The notes beneath the pieces are model-generated. The model was not told the origin of the DNA and ran no database searches. It was given only the letters and a program-made list of their open reading frames with translations. Positions 1 through 9,299 of a stretch of DNA of 64,000 bases are shown piece after piece. The translations under genes and the position numbers were made by a program. Source of the DNA: Sphingomonas sp. CCH10-B3 (GTDB lineage: Bacteria > Pseudomonadota > Alphaproteobacteria > Sphingomonadales > Sphingomonadaceae); contig NZ_LSIJ01000057.1 in assembly GCF_001556185.1 (NCBI RefSeq), positions 10,185 through 74,184 on the forward strand, given 5' to 3'. How positions within the stretch are numbered: the stretch's first letter is position 1; each line of letters starts with the position of its first letter.

Positions 1-1169
1 ATAGCGACGCGGATGATGTAGGGCGAGGTCACCGTGCCCGGCCGCAATTCCTTGCCGCCAAAGGTGATCAACCGGTGCGGGTCGCACATCAGGGTATGCG
101 CGCCGAACAGCGCCAGTTCGGTGTGCCAGCCGAGCGCGCCTTCATAGACCTTGTTCCAGAACATCGTCTGGCCCTCGGCCCGCACGCCGAGCGCGATGAA
201 GATCGGCAGCAGGTCGGCGGGGATATAGGGCCAGGGCGCCGCCTCGACCTTCATGATCAGCGTGTCGGTGAAGGGGCGGCGGACCTTGAGCTGCTGGCCG
301 CCCGCGATGCTCGACAGGCCGTTCTTGTGCTCGATCTCGGCCCCGAACTTGGCGAAGGTACGGTCGATCAGCGGGAAGAATTCGGGGTGCTGGTTGCGCA
401 CCGAAATCGACCCGCCCGACACTGCGCCGAGCGCGAGGAACGTCGCAATCTCGTGGAAATCTTCCCAAAAGGTGTAATCGATACCGCTCAGCTCGCGCAC
501 GCCCTCGATCGTCAGCGTGGATGTACCCGCGCCGGTGATCCTGGCGCCCATTTCAATCAGGAAGCTGCACAGCTCCTGCACATGCGGCTCGCAGGCGGCG
601 TTGGTGATGCGCGAGACGCCATCGGCGACGACCGCGCACAGGACGAAATTCTCGCTCGTCGTGACCGAGGCATATTCGAGCCACATGTCGGCCGCCGGGA
701 AGCGCTTCGGCGCAGCGAGCGCGATCACCGACGGGTCGTGATCGTCGACCAGCGTGCCGAACGCGCGAAATACTTCGATATGCGGGTCGAGCTCGCGCGC
801 GCCTAGCGTGCAGCCCTTGGTCGCACCCTGCAACGCCGCGGTGCCGAGCCGGTAGAGGAAGCCGGGCACCAGCAGCACCGCCGCGCGCATCGCCTCGGGT
901 GAGCGGGCCGTGACGCCGGCGTTAAGCTGGCGATGTTCGATCTGCATCACCTTGGCATCGGTATCCCACTCAACCTTCGAGCCGAGCTCGCGGAAGATGT
1001 CGACCAGACGCCGAACGTCGGTGATGTCGGGGACGTTGCGCAGCGTAATCGGTGCTTCGGTCAGCAAGGTCGCGCACAAAATCGGCAACACGGCATTCTT
1101 GTTGGCGGACGGCGTGATATGGCCGTTCAAAGCGCCCCCGCCCCGCACCAAAAGCGACGTCACGCACAT
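1..1169 (-). CDS. murA: MurA-family enolpyruvyl transferase (UDP-GlcNAc 1-carboxyvinyltransferase), 3' end outside window
   Basis: Cytoplasmic enzyme family that transfers enolpyruvate from PEP to UDP-GlcNAc, the first committed step of peptidoglycan synthesis. About 389 codons are visible and the C-terminus lies off the left edge. Near the N-terminus there is a GGGALNG segment and a KNAVLP motif matching the K22-N23 pocket of E. coli MurA; KGCTLGARE carries the cysteine equivalent to catalytic Cys115; PADLLPIF fits the conserved Asp305 region. The middle is unusual: WEDFHEIATFLALGAVSGG replaces the usual DRIEAGTF-type segment, so this could be a divergent paralog rather than the housekeeping copy. 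Start: ATG at 1169 has GGAG almost touching it, whereas GTG at 1163 lies 7 nt from the same GGAG and may be the true start. Divergent from the next gene. Confidence 0.75.
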   Translation of the reverse strand, partial: MCVTSLLVRGGGALNGHITPSANKNAVLPILCATLLTEAPITLRNVPDITDVRRLVDIFRELGSKVEWDTDAKVMQIEHRQLNAGVTARSPEAMRAAVLLVPGFLYRLGTAALQGATKGCTLGARELDPHIEVFRAFGTLVDDHDPSVIALAAPKRFPAADMWLEYASVTTSENFVLCAVVADGVSRITNAACEPHVQELCSFLIEMGARITGAGTSTLTIEGVRELSGIDYTFWEDFHEIATFLALGAVSGGSISVRNQHPEFFPLIDRTFAKFGAEIEHKNGLSSIAGGQQLKVRRPFTDTLIMKVEAAPWPYIPADLLPIFIALGVRAEGQTMFWNKVYEGALGWHTELALFGAHTLMCDPHRLITFGGKELRPGTVTSPYIIRVA

Positions 1170-1321
1170 TCTCCAGATCGTGGGAAATAAGGCAGAGGGG
1201 TTATCGGCAAGCGCGGTTGCTGTCCATCCCTGCCCCGGCGCGACGGCTGACGCTGCCCCCTTGGCGCGCCCGATTTTGCCGCTAGACCTTGGCATAACAA
1301 CACGAAAATGGGGATGTTTGC

Positions 1322-4300
1322 ATGAAACTGCGGGTAATCGCGCTAGGCACAGCTTTGCTGGCCTCAACTTCTTCTTTCGCCCAGAGCGCGCCTGCGATGC
1401 CCGACAAGCCGAAACCGCCCAAATGGGACGTCAATGCGCCCCCCGGCATGACGACGCGGCAAGTGCCGATCGACGTGACCGAAGGCAGCTGGATGAACGT
1501 CGACGTGTCGCCCGACGGCAAGACGATCGCCTTCGATCTGCTCGGCGATATCTACACCATGCCGATCACCGGCGGCACGCCACGGCGGATCGCCGAGGGC
1601 CTCGCTTTCGAGCACCAGCCGCGCTTTTCGCCCGACGGCAAGCGGATCGCTTTCACCTCGGATCGCGGCGGCGGCGACAACATCTGGATCATGAATGTCG
1701 ACGGCAGCGACAAGCGGCAATTGTCAAAAGAAGATTTCCGCCTGCTCAACCAGCCAAGCTGGAGCCCCGACGGCCGCTTCATCATCGCCAAGAAGCATTT
1801 CACGACGCAGCGTTCGCTCGGCACTGGCGAAGTCTGGCTCTATCACGTCTCGGGCGGCGGCGGCGTGCCGCTGGTCAAGCGCGCGAGCGAAGTGCTGCAG
1901 AAGGAACTCGGCGAGCCGATCTTCGCGCCCGACGGCAAGAGCATCTATTTCACCCGCAACGTGACGCCCGGGCCGATCTTCGAATATGCCCAAAATTCGA
2001 ACACCGACCTGTTCCATATCGACCGCTACGACATCGAGACCGGCGAGACCTCGACCGCGGTGTCGGGCGTCGGCGGGTCGGTGCGCCCCTCGCCCTCGCC
2101 CGACGGCAAGCTGATCGCTTTCGTCCGGCGCGAGCGGACCAAGTCGAAGCTTTATGTGAAAGACCTCATCTCGGGCGAGGAGCGCAAAATCTATGACGCG
2201 CTCGACCAGGACGTGCAGGAAACCTGGGCCGTCACCGGTGTCTATCCCAACATGGCGTGGACGCCCGACAGCAAGTCGATCATCTTCTGGGCGGGCGGCA
2301 AGATCCACCGCGTCGGTGCCGACGGATCGGGCGCGTCCGAAATTCCGTTCCGCGTCGCCGACACCCGCGTGGTGATCGACGCGACTCATCCGACGGTCGA
2401 GGTCGCGCCGGCGAGCTTTGCCACGAAGATGCCGCGCTGGGCCGAAGTCTCGCCCGACGGCAAGTCGGTGGTGTTCGAAACGCTCGGCAAGCTGTGGGTG
2501 AAGCCGATGGCGGGCGGTGCCGCGCGCCGCCTGACCAGCGACACGAGCGATGGCTTTGAACTATGGCCGAGCTGGTCGCGCGACGGCAAGTCGATCGTGT
2601 TCGTCGGCTGGAGCGATGCCAAGCTCGGCGCGATCCGCACCGTGGCCGCAACCGGCGGCGCCGCGCGCGACGTGACCGCCCGGCCCGGCCATTATGCCCG
2701 CCCCAAATTCTCGCCCGACGGCAAGACGATCGTGTTCGAAAGCGGGCGCGGCGGCGGGCTCACGTCCGATCAGTGGAGCGAGAATCCCGGCGTCTATCGC
2801 GTCGCTGCGACCGGCGGCGCCACGACGCGCATCGTCGATAACGGCGCCGTGCCGCAGTTCGGCGCGTCGAACGACCGCGTGTTCATGATCGGCAGCGACA
2901 AGGGCAAGCGTCAGCTGATCTCGACCGACCTGAACGGCGAGGCCAAGCGCGTTCATGCGACCGGCGATCTGGTCAACGATTTCCAGGTCGCGCCCGACGG
3001 GCAGTATTTCGCGTTCCGCCAGAATTACGAAGCGTTCGTGATGCCGCTGCTCCCCGGCACGCAGGACGTGTCGACCGATGCCAAGGGCGGCGCCCTGCCC
3101 GTCACGCGGGTCAGCGGCGAAGGCGCGGACTTCATCCACTGGTCGAACGGCGGCGCGCAAGTCCATTGGAGCCTCGGCCCGATCGTCTACACCGCGCAGA
3201 CGAGCACGCTGTTCGCGACCGCGCCCGCCAGCGGCGACACTGCCAAGTTCGATCCACCCAAGACCGGCGTCTCGCTGTCGATGGACGTCGCCGCGGCCAA
3301 GCCGACCGGCACCGTCGCGCTGACCGGCGCGCGGATCGTGACGATGGCCGACAAGGCGGGCGGCATCATCGATGACGGCGTGATCGTCATCAGCGGCGAC
3401 CGCATCGTCGCAGTCGGCAAGCGCGGCGCCGTCACCATCCCGGCGGGCGCGAAGATGATCGACGTTACCGGCAAGACGATCATCCCCGGCCTCGTCGATG
3501 CGCATGCGCACGGGCCGCAGGGCGATGACGAGCTGGTGCCGCAGCAGAATTGGTCGGCAATCGCCAATCTCGCCTTCGGCACGACGACGATCCACGATCC
3601 CTCGTCGCGCGCCGCCGAAATCTTCGTCGCGTCGGAAATGCAGCGCGCGGGCAAGATCCTTGCGCCCCGCATCTTTTCGACCGGCGAGATCGTCTATGGC
3701 GCCAAGTCGCCCGAGGTCTATGCCGAGATCAACAGCTATGAAGACGCGCTCGCGCATGTCCGCCGCCTGAAGGCGCAGGGCGGCCATTCGGTGAAGAATT
3801 ACAACCAGCCGCGCCGCGAACAGCGCCAGATGGTCGTCAAGGCCGCGCAAGCCGAGGGGATGGAAGTCGTGCCCGAGGGCGGCTCGCTCTACACGATGGA
3901 CGTCAGCCTCATCCAGGACGGCAACTCGACCGTCGAGCACAATGTCCCGCTGGCGATCTTCTACGCCGATCTGGTCAGCCTGTGGACGCAGACCAAGACC
4001 TATTACACGCCGACTTTGGTCGTCACCTATGGCGGGCCGGCGGGCGACCCCTATTGGCGCGCGCATACCGAGGTTTGGAAGCATCCGCTGCTGACGAAGC
4101 ATATTCCGCCCGGCTTGCTAGCGGCGCAGAATGTCCGCCGCGTGCTCGCACCCGAGGAGGATTATGTCGACGGGTGGAGCGCGCGCGAGGCGAAGAAGCT
4201 CGCCGACAAGGGCATCCAGGTGTCGATCGGCGCGCATGGCCAGCAGGCCGGGCTCGGCTCGCACTGGGAAATGTGGAGCTTCGCGCGCGGCGGCTGGAGC

Positions 4301-4603
4301 AACATCGAGGCGCTGGCGGCGGGCACGATCATGCCTGCGACCTCGCTCGGCTATGCCAAGGACGTCGGCTCGCTCGAAGTCGGCAAGCTCGCCGACCTGG
4401 TCGTGCTCGACGCTGATCCGACCGTCGACATCCGCAATTCGGACAAGATCAGCCGCGTGATGCTCGGCGGGCGGCTGTACGATGCGGCGACGATGGACGA
4501 GGTCGACACGGGCACCCGCAAGCGCGCGCCCTATTGGTGGCAGGCATCGGGCAAGGCGAGCGCCGGGACGGTGAGCGAAAGCCACAGCGACGGCGACACC
4601 TGA
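1322..4603 (+). CDS. Periplasmic TolB-type beta-propeller/amidohydrolase fusion protein
   Basis: 1093 aa. A signal peptide (residues about 1-20, ending SFAQ) predicts export. Residues about 50-640 hold at least nine PD40/TolB-type blade motifs of the form SPDGKxIxF. Residues about 660-1075 form an amidohydrolase-superfamily domain with the metal-binding HAH in VDAHAHGPQ (about 725), a VEHN histidine (about 872) and an IGAHGQQ motif (about 969), then the usual ADLVVLDADP ending. The family hydrolyses amide or ester bonds, often in peptides or amino-acid derivatives; the propeller may present substrate. Substrate unknown. Start ATG 1322 has GGGGA 7 nt upstream. Transcribed alone, divergent from the MurA-family gene; the next gene starts 62 nt downstream. 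Confidence 0.88.
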   Translation: MKLRVIALGTALLASTSSFAQSAPAMPDKPKPPKWDVNAPPGMTTRQVPIDVTEGSWMNVDVSPDGKTIAFDLLGDIYTMPITGGTPRRIAEGLAFEHQPRFSPDGKRIAFTSDRGGGDNIWIMNVDGSDKRQLSKEDFRLLNQPSWSPDGRFIIAKKHFTTQRSLGTGEVWLYHVSGGGGVPLVKRASEVLQKELGEPIFAPDGKSIYFTRNVTPGPIFEYAQNSNTDLFHIDRYDIETGETSTAVSGVGGSVRPSPSPDGKLIAFVRRERTKSKLYVKDLISGEERKIYDALDQDVQETWAVTGVYPNMAWTPDSKSIIFWAGGKIHRVGADGSGASEIPFRVADTRVVIDATHPTVEVAPASFATKMPRWAEVSPDGKSVVFETLGKLWVKPMAGGAARRLTSDTSDGFELWPSWSRDGKSIVFVGWSDAKLGAIRTVAATGGAARDVTARPGHYARPKFSPDGKTIVFESGRGGGLTSDQWSENPGVYRVAATGGATTRIVDNGAVPQFGASNDRVFMIGSDKGKRQLISTDLNGEAKRVHATGDLVNDFQVAPDGQYFAFRQNYEAFVMPLLPGTQDVSTDAKGGALPVTRVSGEGADFIHWSNGGAQVHWSLGPIVYTAQTSTLFATAPASGDTAKFDPPKTGVSLSMDVAAAKPTGTVALTGARIVTMADKAGGIIDDGVIVISGDRIVAVGKRGAVTIPAGAKMIDVTGKTIIPGLVDAHAHGPQGDDELVPQQNWSAIANLAFGTTTIHDPSSRAAEIFVASEMQRAGKILAPRIFSTGEIVYGAKSPEVYAEINSYEDALAHVRRLKAQGGHSVKNYNQPRREQRQMVVKAAQAEGMEVVPEGGSLYTMDVSLIQDGNSTVEHNVPLAIFYADLVSLWTQTKTYYTPTLVVTYGGPAGDPYWRAHTEVWKHPLLTKHIPPGLLAAQNVRRVLAPEEDYVDGWSAREAKKLADKGIQVSIGAHGQQAGLGSHWEMWSFARGGWSNIEALAAGTIMPATSLGYAKDVGSLEVGKLADLVVLDADPTVDIRNSDKISRVMLGGRLYDAATMDEVDTGTRKRAPYWWQASGKASAGTVSESHSDGDT

Positions 4604-4665
4604 CGCCCATATTGCCTCCACAGTGCGCGGCTAATCGCCCAACCGATCGATTGGGGGAATATGTC

Positions 4666-5844
4666 ATGCGCGGACGGAGGGCGGCGACCATTGCGGCTGG
4701 CATCGGTCTGATGATGCTGGGCTGGGCGGCTGCGCAATCGCAGACCGGGCAAGGCCCGCCGCCCGGCGGCCCCCCGCCCGAAGCGATCAAGGCCTGCACC
4801 AAGCTGGCCGTCGGCGCCGCGTGCAGCTTCACCGGGCGCGGCGCGCAGAAGCTGAGCGGGAGCTGCTTTGCGCCGCCCGGCCGCGTGCTCGCGTGCCGAC
4901 CCGCGCGCGGCCCCGGCGGTGCCCCGCCGCCGCCGGGCGGCCCAAGCGAAGTCGGCCCGCCCGGTGGCGGACCGCCCGATGGCGGCGGCGGCACGGCGAT
5001 TGCCGCCACGCGGGTCTCGACCGGCGGCATCGGCTGCGGGCTGCGCCACGATTCCCTCAATGCCGCAATCGGCATCGCCAGTCGCTATGCGTGGACGTGC
5101 GACGCGAGCAACCGCAGGCTGAGCGCGAACGGCATCCCCGATCATGCGCCCGGTGCTTTCCCCAACCCCGGCAATCCCAACCGCATCGCCGCGCAGACCG
5201 TCAGCGTCAGCCTGCCGCTCAACCCGGTCGCCGAGACCAAGGCGTGGTTCGTCAAAATCGCGGGCTATGCACTCAACGGCATCAAGTTCGACCCCGGCAC
5301 GGCGGAAAGCTGCACCAGCAATTGCGGCAATGGCGGGCGCGGCCCCGGCGGCGCATGGCGGATCGAGGCACTCGGGCAAAAATTCTTCGATTTCGGCGTC
5401 GACCGCAACAATGCCCATGTCCAGCCGAACGGCGCCTATCATTATCACGGCATTCCCAATGCGCTGGTCAAGCCGGGCAAGATGACGCTGATCGGCTGGG
5501 CGAGCGACGGCTATCCGATCTATGGCCGCTATGGCCATGCCGTGGCGCTGGACGCCGCCAGCCCGCTGCGGCCGATGCGATCGAGCTATCGGCTGAAATC
5601 GGCCCCCGACGCCGGTCGCCCCGCCGTAAGCATCGCGCCGATGGGCACGTTCGCGCAGGATTATGCCTATGTCGCGGGGTCGGGCGATCTCGACGAGTGC
5701 AATGGCCGCCGTGACGTGACGCCCGAATTTCCCAAGGGCGCCTATCATTATTACGCAACCGACGGATATCCCTATATCCAGCGCTGCACCAGGGGGCGCC
5801 CGGTGCCGAGCGCCGATGATCGCCCGCGCGGCCTGTTCGGATGA
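4666..5844 (+). CDS. YHYH-domain secreted protein
   Basis: 392 aa. Signal peptide with hydrophobic core about residues 8-24 (AATIAAGIGLMMLGWAAAQS), then a Pro/Gly-rich low-complexity stretch (about 25-110), then a YHYH domain. The signature YHYH occurs in AYHYHGIPN and is echoed by AYHYYATDG near the C-terminus; six or more cysteines suggest disulfides in the periplasm. YHYH proteins are widespread, often near metal or redox proteins, but have no defined biochemical role. Start ATG 4666 is chosen over the longer open frame because a GGGGG sits about 8 nt upstream and the signal peptide begins there. The stop overlaps the next start by 4 nt (ATGA), implying translational coupling with the HupE/UreJ-like gene. 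Confidence 0.85.
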   Translation: MRGRRAATIAAGIGLMMLGWAAAQSQTGQGPPPGGPPPEAIKACTKLAVGAACSFTGRGAQKLSGSCFAPPGRVLACRPARGPGGAPPPPGGPSEVGPPGGGPPDGGGGTAIAATRVSTGGIGCGLRHDSLNAAIGIASRYAWTCDASNRRLSANGIPDHAPGAFPNPGNPNRIAAQTVSVSLPLNPVAETKAWFVKIAGYALNGIKFDPGTAESCTSNCGNGGRGPGGAWRIEALGQKFFDFGVDRNNAHVQPNGAYHYHGIPNALVKPGKMTLIGWASDGYPIYGRYGHAVALDAASPLRPMRSSYRLKSAPDAGRPAVSIAPMGTFAQDYAYVAGSGDLDECNGRRDVTPEFPKGAYHYYATDGYPYIQRCTRGRPVPSADDRPRGLFG

Positions 5845-6947
5845 TGCGCGTGCTGGTGGCGCTGCTGCTGCTGGCAGCGCTTGCCTGGGCCGCGGCGGCG
5901 AATGCGCATCTGCTGCCGAAGCAGAATGCGACGCTCCATGTGATCGGCGACAAGGGCTATCTGGTGGTGTCGGTCCCGGTCGGCGCGCTGACGCGAGTCG
6001 ATGACGATCGCGACGGGCTGCTCGATACAGGCGAACTCGGCCGCCACAGCGCCGACATCGGGCGACAGTTCCAAGCGCGCTTTCGCGTCGCTTCGCCCGA
6101 CGGGCCGGCGCCGACCGAGCTGGCGCTGGTCGCCCACCCCGGCAGCGATACCGGCGTGTCCGACCCGACCCGCTATGTCGTCGTGCTGGCAAGCGCGCGG
6201 TTCGCCAAGCCGCCCGCCAGCGTCGCGATCGAAACTGACCTGTTCGGCTCCGCCGCCGACGAGCGCCAGATCACGCTGCGCGCGCGGCGCGATTCGACCG
6301 CGCCGGGGGGTGACGCCGAAATCGGCGTGCTCGACGCCAGCAACCCGCAGCATCAGTTCTTCCGCGGCGGGTGGGCGATATTTGGCGATTTCGTCCGGCT
6401 CGGCATCGAGCATATCCTGCTCGGCTATGACCATCTGCTGTTCCTGCTGACAGTCATCATCGGCGCGAGCGGCTGGCGCTATTGGCTGGGGGTCGTGACC
6501 GGTTTCACGGTCGCGCACAGCATTACGCTGACGCTCGCCGCGCTGGGGATCGTCCAAGTACCGGCGGAAATCGTCGAGCCGCTGATCGCGCTCAGCATCG
6601 TCGGGATGGGCGCGTTCAACCTGCTCCGGCCCGGCGGCGACGCGCGCTGGCGGGTGGCGCTGGTGATGGCCTGCGGCCTGTTGCACGGATTGGGCTTTGC
6701 GTCGGCGCTCGGGGACATGGGCCTCGGCACCGGCAACCGGATCGCGACGCTGGCGGGGTTCAACATCGGCGTAGAGATTGGACAGTTCGCGTTTCTGGCA
6801 GCCGTGCTCGGGCTCGGCTGGGTGGCGAGCAAGATGCTGCGGCGGCGGACGCGAGCGAGCCTGCCGCGCCTTGCGTCCGCGCTCGCGTGCGTGCTGGCAG
6901 CGGTGATGCTCGTCCTGCGCGTCATCCCCTCGCTTCCGAGCGTCTAG
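5841..6947 (+). CDS. HupE/UreJ-type membrane protein with periplasmic N-terminal domain
   Basis: 368 aa. Signal-like N-terminus (residues 1-23, ending ANAH), a soluble region of about 150 residues, then a C-terminal membrane domain with six or so hydrophobic segments. The family signature is clear: GIEHILLGYDHLLFL, then VAHSITLTLAALG and GLLHGLGFASAL, whose conserved His and Asp residues are thought to bind metal in HupE/UreJ relatives (nickel or cobalt permeases). Coupled to the YHYH gene by a 4-nt overlap, so the two products probably act together at the cell envelope, perhaps in metal handling; that role is inference. The downstream gap contains a dispersed palindrome. Confidence 0.85.
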   Translation: MMRVLVALLLLAALAWAAAANAHLLPKQNATLHVIGDKGYLVVSVPVGALTRVDDDRDGLLDTGELGRHSADIGRQFQARFRVASPDGPAPTELALVAHPGSDTGVSDPTRYVVVLASARFAKPPASVAIETDLFGSAADERQITLRARRDSTAPGGDAEIGVLDASNPQHQFFRGGWAIFGDFVRLGIEHILLGYDHLLFLLTVIIGASGWRYWLGVVTGFTVAHSITLTLAALGIVQVPAEIVEPLIALSIVGMGAFNLLRPGGDARWRVALVMACGLLHGLGFASALGDMGLGTGNRIATLAGFNIGVEIGQFAFLAAVLGLGWVASKMLRRRTRASLPRLASALACVLAAVMLVLRVIPSLPSV

Positions 6948-6975
6948 GATGAAATAATCTAGCCCACCCCCGCTC

Positions 6976-7041
6976 GTTTCGAGCGAAGTCGAGAAACGCT
7001 GCGCATCGCTTTTGGGCCTGTTTCTCGACTTCGCTCGAAAC
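6976..7041. repeat. Dispersed palindrome (REP-like), family 1
   Basis: Perfect 22-bp inverted repeat, arms 6976-6997 and 7020-7041, separated by 22 nt. The arm core is TTTCTCGACTTCGCTCGAAA. It lies between convergent genes (HupE-type and response regulator) and could also stop transcription from both sides, although it lacks a T-run. Similar palindromes are common in sphingomonad genomes (from memory). Confidence 0.8.
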
Positions 7042-7070
7042 AAACGGGTCAATTCGCCGGATGACCCGCG

Positions 7071-7748
7071 TCAGGGCTCGAACCGGTACCCCGCGCCATA
7101 GACCGACGCGATGCACGCCGCGCCCGGATCGACGCTCGCGAATTTCTTGCGGATGTTCTTGACGTGGCTGTCGATCGCGCGGTCGGAACTGCTGTCGGCG
7201 CGCTCGCCGAGGCGGTCGAGCAGCTGGTCGCGCGTGAACACCCGCCCCGGCTGCTGCATCAGCGCCGCCGTGATCGCATATTCGGCCGGGCTGAGCGCAA
7301 GCCACTTGCCGCGCCAGGCAATCCGCCGTCCGGCCTCGTCAATCGCATAGGGCTTGGCCTCCGCAACCGCACTCGTCACGCGTCCCTCGGCGCGGCGGAT
7401 CAGCGCAGCGACACGCGCCATCACTTCGCGCGCCGAAAAGGGCTTCGACACATAATCGTCGGCGCCGATACCGAGCCCCTTCAGCCGGTCGATCTCGTCG
7501 ACCCGCGCGGTCAGCATCAGGATCGGCACCGCGCTGAACGCCCGCGCGCGCTCGCAGATCGCAAAGCCGCTCATCCCCGGCAGCATCAGGTCGAGGATCA
7601 TCGCCGCCGGGGGCGCCGCCTCCAGCGCCGCGAGCACGCCGCTGCCGTCGGCGAACAGGCGCGGCGTGTAACCCTCCGCCACCAGATAATCGCGCAGCAC
7701 TTCGGCGATCTTGCGGTCGTCCTCGACCACGAACACGACGCGGCTCAT
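7071..7748 (-). CDS. OmpR/PhoB-family response regulator
   Basis: 225 aa. Receiver domain, residues 1-120, with acidic pocket E9-D10-D11, phospho-acceptor D53 in MILDLMLPG, T80 in LMLTAR and K102 in VSKPF. A winged-helix DNA-binding domain follows (about 130-225), with the LSPAEYAIT and SHVKNIRKKF motifs and YGAGYRFEP at the end. Works with the histidine kinase encoded just upstream; the kinase start overlaps the regulator stop side in the same transcript (4-nt ATGA-type overlap at 7745-7748). Layout resembles BaeR/BaeS or CpxR-type envelope-stress systems, but the signal is not readable from sequence. Confidence 0.92.
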   Translation of the reverse strand: MSRVVFVVEDDRKIAEVLRDYLVAEGYTPRLFADGSGVLAALEAAPPAAMILDLMLPGMSGFAICERARAFSAVPILMLTARVDEIDRLKGLGIGADDYVSKPFSAREVMARVAALIRRAEGRVTSAVAEAKPYAIDEAGRRIAWRGKWLALSPAEYAITAALMQQPGRVFTRDQLLDRLGERADSSSDRAIDSHVKNIRKKFASVDPGAACIASVYGAGYRFEP

Positions 7749-9184
7749 GCCCGTGCCTCGATCGGCAGCTTGATCCGCAGCCGCAAGCCCCCGAGCGGCG
7801 AGGCTTCGGCGGCGATGCTTCCGCCATGCGCGCGCACGATCGCGTCGCTGACGGCGAGCCCCAGCCCCGATCCGCCGCGCGCCCGGTCGCGGGCTTCATC
7901 GAGCCGGTAGAGCGGCTCGAAAAGCTGCGCGAGTGCCTCGGCAGGCACCCCCGGCGGGCTGTCGTCGATCAGCAGTTGCACATGCGCCCCTTCGACCGAG
8001 AGTGTCAGCGCCACTCGCCCCGGTACATCGGTGTAGCGCAGCGAATTGGTGAGCGCATTCGCCAGCAGTTGCTCGATCCGCGCGCCGTCCCACAGCACCG
8101 GGAAGGCCGCACGCCCCTCGGTGTCGACCGACACCTCGATCCCGCGCGCTGCCGCCTGCACGGCGAAGCGCGCTGCGGCGTCGCGGCACAGCGCCACAGC
8201 ATCGCAGCTTTCGAAGCGGCACGGCGGGCGTGCGAGATCGGCCATCGCCAGGAAATGCAGATCCTCGACCAGCCGCCCGAGGCTGAGCGCTTCTTCCTGG
8301 ACCGAGGCGATCGCGGCCATGCTCAGCGGTCGCACGCCATCGACCAGCGCATCGAGCTCGCCACGGATCGCCGCCAGCGGCGTGCGCAGTTCGTGCGAGA
8401 CTTCGGCGAGCCAGCGCCGCCGCGCCGTCTCCAGCCGCCCCAGCGTCTCCGCCATCCGGTTGATGTTCTGGGCGACGGCAGTGACTTCGCCAATCGCCGC
8501 TTCGGAGGCGCGCGCCGCAAAGTCGCCAGCCGCGATCGCGTCGGTCGCGCGCACCATCTCGCGCGCGGTCCGTTCGCCCCAGCGTGCGATCAGCCATGCG
8601 GGCAACAGGCTGACCGCGAGCAGCAGCAGCGCGAGCAGCGCCGCGCCCTGGTACTGGCTGGTCAGGAAGCGCGCATCGACGCCCCCGGCGGGCCGCCCGC
8701 GCGGCACCATCGCCACCGAGCCGATCACTTCGCCGCCCAGCACAACGTCGCGCCGCACAATCTGCGCCAGCTTGTCGCGACGGCGCGGCAGCGGCGGCCC
8801 TTCGAGGATGCGGTCGGTGGCGTCGCGGATGATCAGTCGCCGCTCGATCGCTTCGGGCGGCGGCCCACGCCGTGGCGGTGGCGGCAAGTCATCGGGCGGC
8901 GGTGGTCGACCGCGCCGGCCACGCGGCGGCCCCGGGCGAACGGCATGGATGAGCTGCGGCAAAGTGAAATCCCCGCGCCGGAATGCCGCCAGCCCGCCGC
9001 GCCGCTCGCCTTCATCGCGCGCCATGCCAATCAGCGCGTTGAAGCGCTCGCGATCATTGGCCGCGAGATAGTCGGTGAAGCCGCGCTGCAGGTTGATTGC
9101 CATCACCCCGGCCATCGTCAGCTCGCCGAGCAGCGCCGTTCCCGCGATCAACAGGAACGTCAGGGTGAACAGGCGGATCTTCAT
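7745..9184 (-). CDS. Two-component sensor histidine kinase
   Basis: 479 aa inner-membrane kinase. TM1 is about residues 9-31; a periplasmic loop of about 140 residues contains an extreme Pro/Arg-rich stretch (about 95-125, many PP and GPPP steps); TM2 is about 178-198; a HAMP region follows. The dimerisation H-box EVSHELRTPL carries the phospho-accepting His (about 263). The ATPase has the N-box QLLANALTNSLRYTD and G-boxes DDSPPGVP and GGSGLGLAVSDAIV. It phosphorylates the adjacent OmpR-type regulator, with which it overlaps by 4 nt. First gene of a two-gene operon. Confidence 0.92.
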   Translation of the reverse strand: MKIRLFTLTFLLIAGTALLGELTMAGVMAINLQRGFTDYLAANDRERFNALIGMARDEGERRGGLAAFRRGDFTLPQLIHAVRPGPPRGRRGRPPPPDDLPPPPRRGPPPEAIERRLIIRDATDRILEGPPLPRRRDKLAQIVRRDVVLGGEVIGSVAMVPRGRPAGGVDARFLTSQYQGAALLALLLLAVSLLPAWLIARWGERTAREMVRATDAIAAGDFAARASEAAIGEVTAVAQNINRMAETLGRLETARRRWLAEVSHELRTPLAAIRGELDALVDGVRPLSMAAIASVQEEALSLGRLVEDLHFLAMADLARPPCRFESCDAVALCRDAAARFAVQAAARGIEVSVDTEGRAAFPVLWDGARIEQLLANALTNSLRYTDVPGRVALTLSVEGAHVQLLIDDSPPGVPAEALAQLFEPLYRLDEARDRARGGSGLGLAVSDAIVRAHGGSIAAEASPLGGLRLRIKLPIEARA

Positions 9185-9299
9185 CGCGGCAGGCTGCGCC
9201 CCCTCCCGGCTCTTGTCGAGGCTCTGGCGATCACGCCAGCACCACGATTGTGGAGCAAGAATGGAGGCGGGCGCCGCCTGCCGCCTTTATTTACCGTCG

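Noticed and set aside
2561..4102. A 513-codon frame on the minus strand opposite the amidohydrolase fusion
   Set aside because: Antisense shadow; the plus-strand frame has a signal peptide, propeller repeats and metal ligands.
4531..6192. A 553-codon minus-strand frame across the YHYH gene
   Set aside because: Arg/Ala/Pro-rich antisense translation; the plus-strand genes have export signals and family motifs.
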